The translations under genes were made by a program, and so were the position numbers. From positions 1 to 6,275 of the forward strand of contig JBDKLD010000068.1 in NCBI GenBank assembly GCA_039795715.1: DNA of 6,275 nucleotides, read 5' to 3'. The stretch's first letter is position 1. Each line of letters starts with the position of its first letter. This document shows positions 5,808 through 6,275 of this stretch, one piece after another. This DNA is from JAGOSA01 sp039795715. GTDB lineage: Bacteria > Patescibacteriota > Minisyncoccia > Phycocordibacterales > UBA9973. The notes under the pieces are model-generated. The model ran no database searches. It saw nothing but the letters and a program-made list of their open reading frames with translations, and was not told where the DNA came from.

Positions 5808-6275
5808 TTAATGATGCTCACTTCTTATTCTCCCACCAAGCGTTCGGAGCTCGTTCAGCGCCATTTTGGCTTCCTCGGCATCTGGCGGTTTGCCATGCCA
5901 GTGGTAATCGCGTTCGAACTCTTTGACACCTTTGCCTGGGATTGTGTGGGCTATGATGACTGTAGGCTTTTCGTAAATAGTTTTGGCGCGAGCTACTGCA
6001 TCAGAAATTTCTTCAAAATTGTGCCCATTTATTTCTTCGACATGCCAATTGAAGGCGAGCCACTTATCAGCGAGAGGTTCAAGTGGCATAATATCTTCAG
6101 TATTACCGTCTATCTGTATATTGTTGCGATCGACTATTGCAATCAGATTGCGCAATTTATTTTTCCCGGCAAACATAATCCCCTCCCAACTATTTCCCTC
6201 TTCGAGCTCGCCGTCTGACATCATGCAATAAACATACTGATCGGCATTTTCGCCTTTGTCCATGAGGATTGCTTT
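5808..6275 (-). CDS. tkt: Transketolase, N-terminal subunit (TPP-binding), start beyond the right edge
   Basis: The last 155 residues of the diphosphate-binding half of transketolase are present, and the frame stays open through the right edge (KAIL before the first internal Met). An internal ATG at 6263 is not the start, because the family needs over 100 more N-terminal residues, including the first active-site histidines. Visible motifs are MMSDGELEEGNSWE (18-31 of the visible part), which is the start of the thiamine-diphosphate/Mg motif, and IVDRNNIQIDG about 28 residues later, which supplies the closing Asn pair. IPGKGVKEFE and HWHGKPPD (125-132) follow, with the substrate-contacting histidine. 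The usual GDG reads SDG. This subunit binds the cofactor's diphosphate, and the downstream gene supplies the activating glutamate. The stop at 5810-5808 is 15 bases ahead of that gene. Confidence 0.93.
   Translation of the reverse strand, partial: KAILMDKGENADQYVYCMMSDGELEEGNSWEGIMFAGKNKLRNLIAIVDRNNIQIDGNTEDIMPLEPLADKWLAFNWHVEEINGHNFEEISDAVARAKTIYEKPTVIIAHTIPGKGVKEFERDYHWHGKPPDAEEAKMALNELRTLGGRIRSEHH

Noticed and set aside
5811..6218. A 135-codon plus-strand open frame
   Set aside because: It lies wholly antisense to the strongly supported transketolase N subunit and resembles no family; it is a shadow frame.

Overview
The window looks like part of a small, moderately A/T-rich bacterial genome. 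The best guess is a member of the Candidate Phyla Radiation (Patescibacteria, Parcubacteria-like). This rests on the style of the carbohydrate kinase, the split transketolase, the class I aldolase, tight gene packing and almost no Shine-Dalgarno sequences. It is an inference from recalled protein families, not a database result. All seven visible stop codons are TAA or TAG (six TAA, one TAG), and every frame reads through with the standard code. There are no RNA genes, insertion sequences, CRISPR arrays or long repeats, and no non-coding stretch over 300 bases.

Layout. At the far left, the first 17 codons of an unidentified minus-strand gene run off the edge behind their own promoter (1-89). 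Next is a minus-strand pair: a class I fructose-bisphosphate aldolase (2857 down to 1859) and, overlapping it by one base, an FAD-linked D-2-hydroxyacid (lactate/glycolate-type) dehydrogenase (1859 down to 132). A short divergent promoter region (2858-2971) separates them from a plus-strand cluster: a PfkB-family sugar or nucleoside kinase (2972-3967) and two small unrecognised genes (3971-4237 and 4246-4797), the second predicted to be a coiled-coil protein. On the right, a minus-strand split transketolase has its C-terminal subunit complete (5792 down to 4794) and its N-terminal subunit cut by the window edge (from 6275 down to 5808). The coiled-coil gene and the transketolase gene converge with overlapping stop codons.

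How the genes fit together. Aldolase, transketolase and the PfkB kinase are central sugar-phosphate enzymes: aldolase makes or uses triose phosphates, and transketolase moves two-carbon units between pentose, hexose and triose phosphates. The flavin dehydrogenase could link a 2-hydroxyacid such as D-lactate to this carbon flow. The window therefore reads as a compact fermentative carbon-metabolism neighbourhood.

The most notable signal is in the promoters. At the three transcription-unit starts that can be seen, the ATG lies only 6 to 8 bases after a good -10 hexamer, which predicts leaderless mRNAs. None of the other visible starts has a convincing Shine-Dalgarno sequence. I found no clear new defence or mobile system here.
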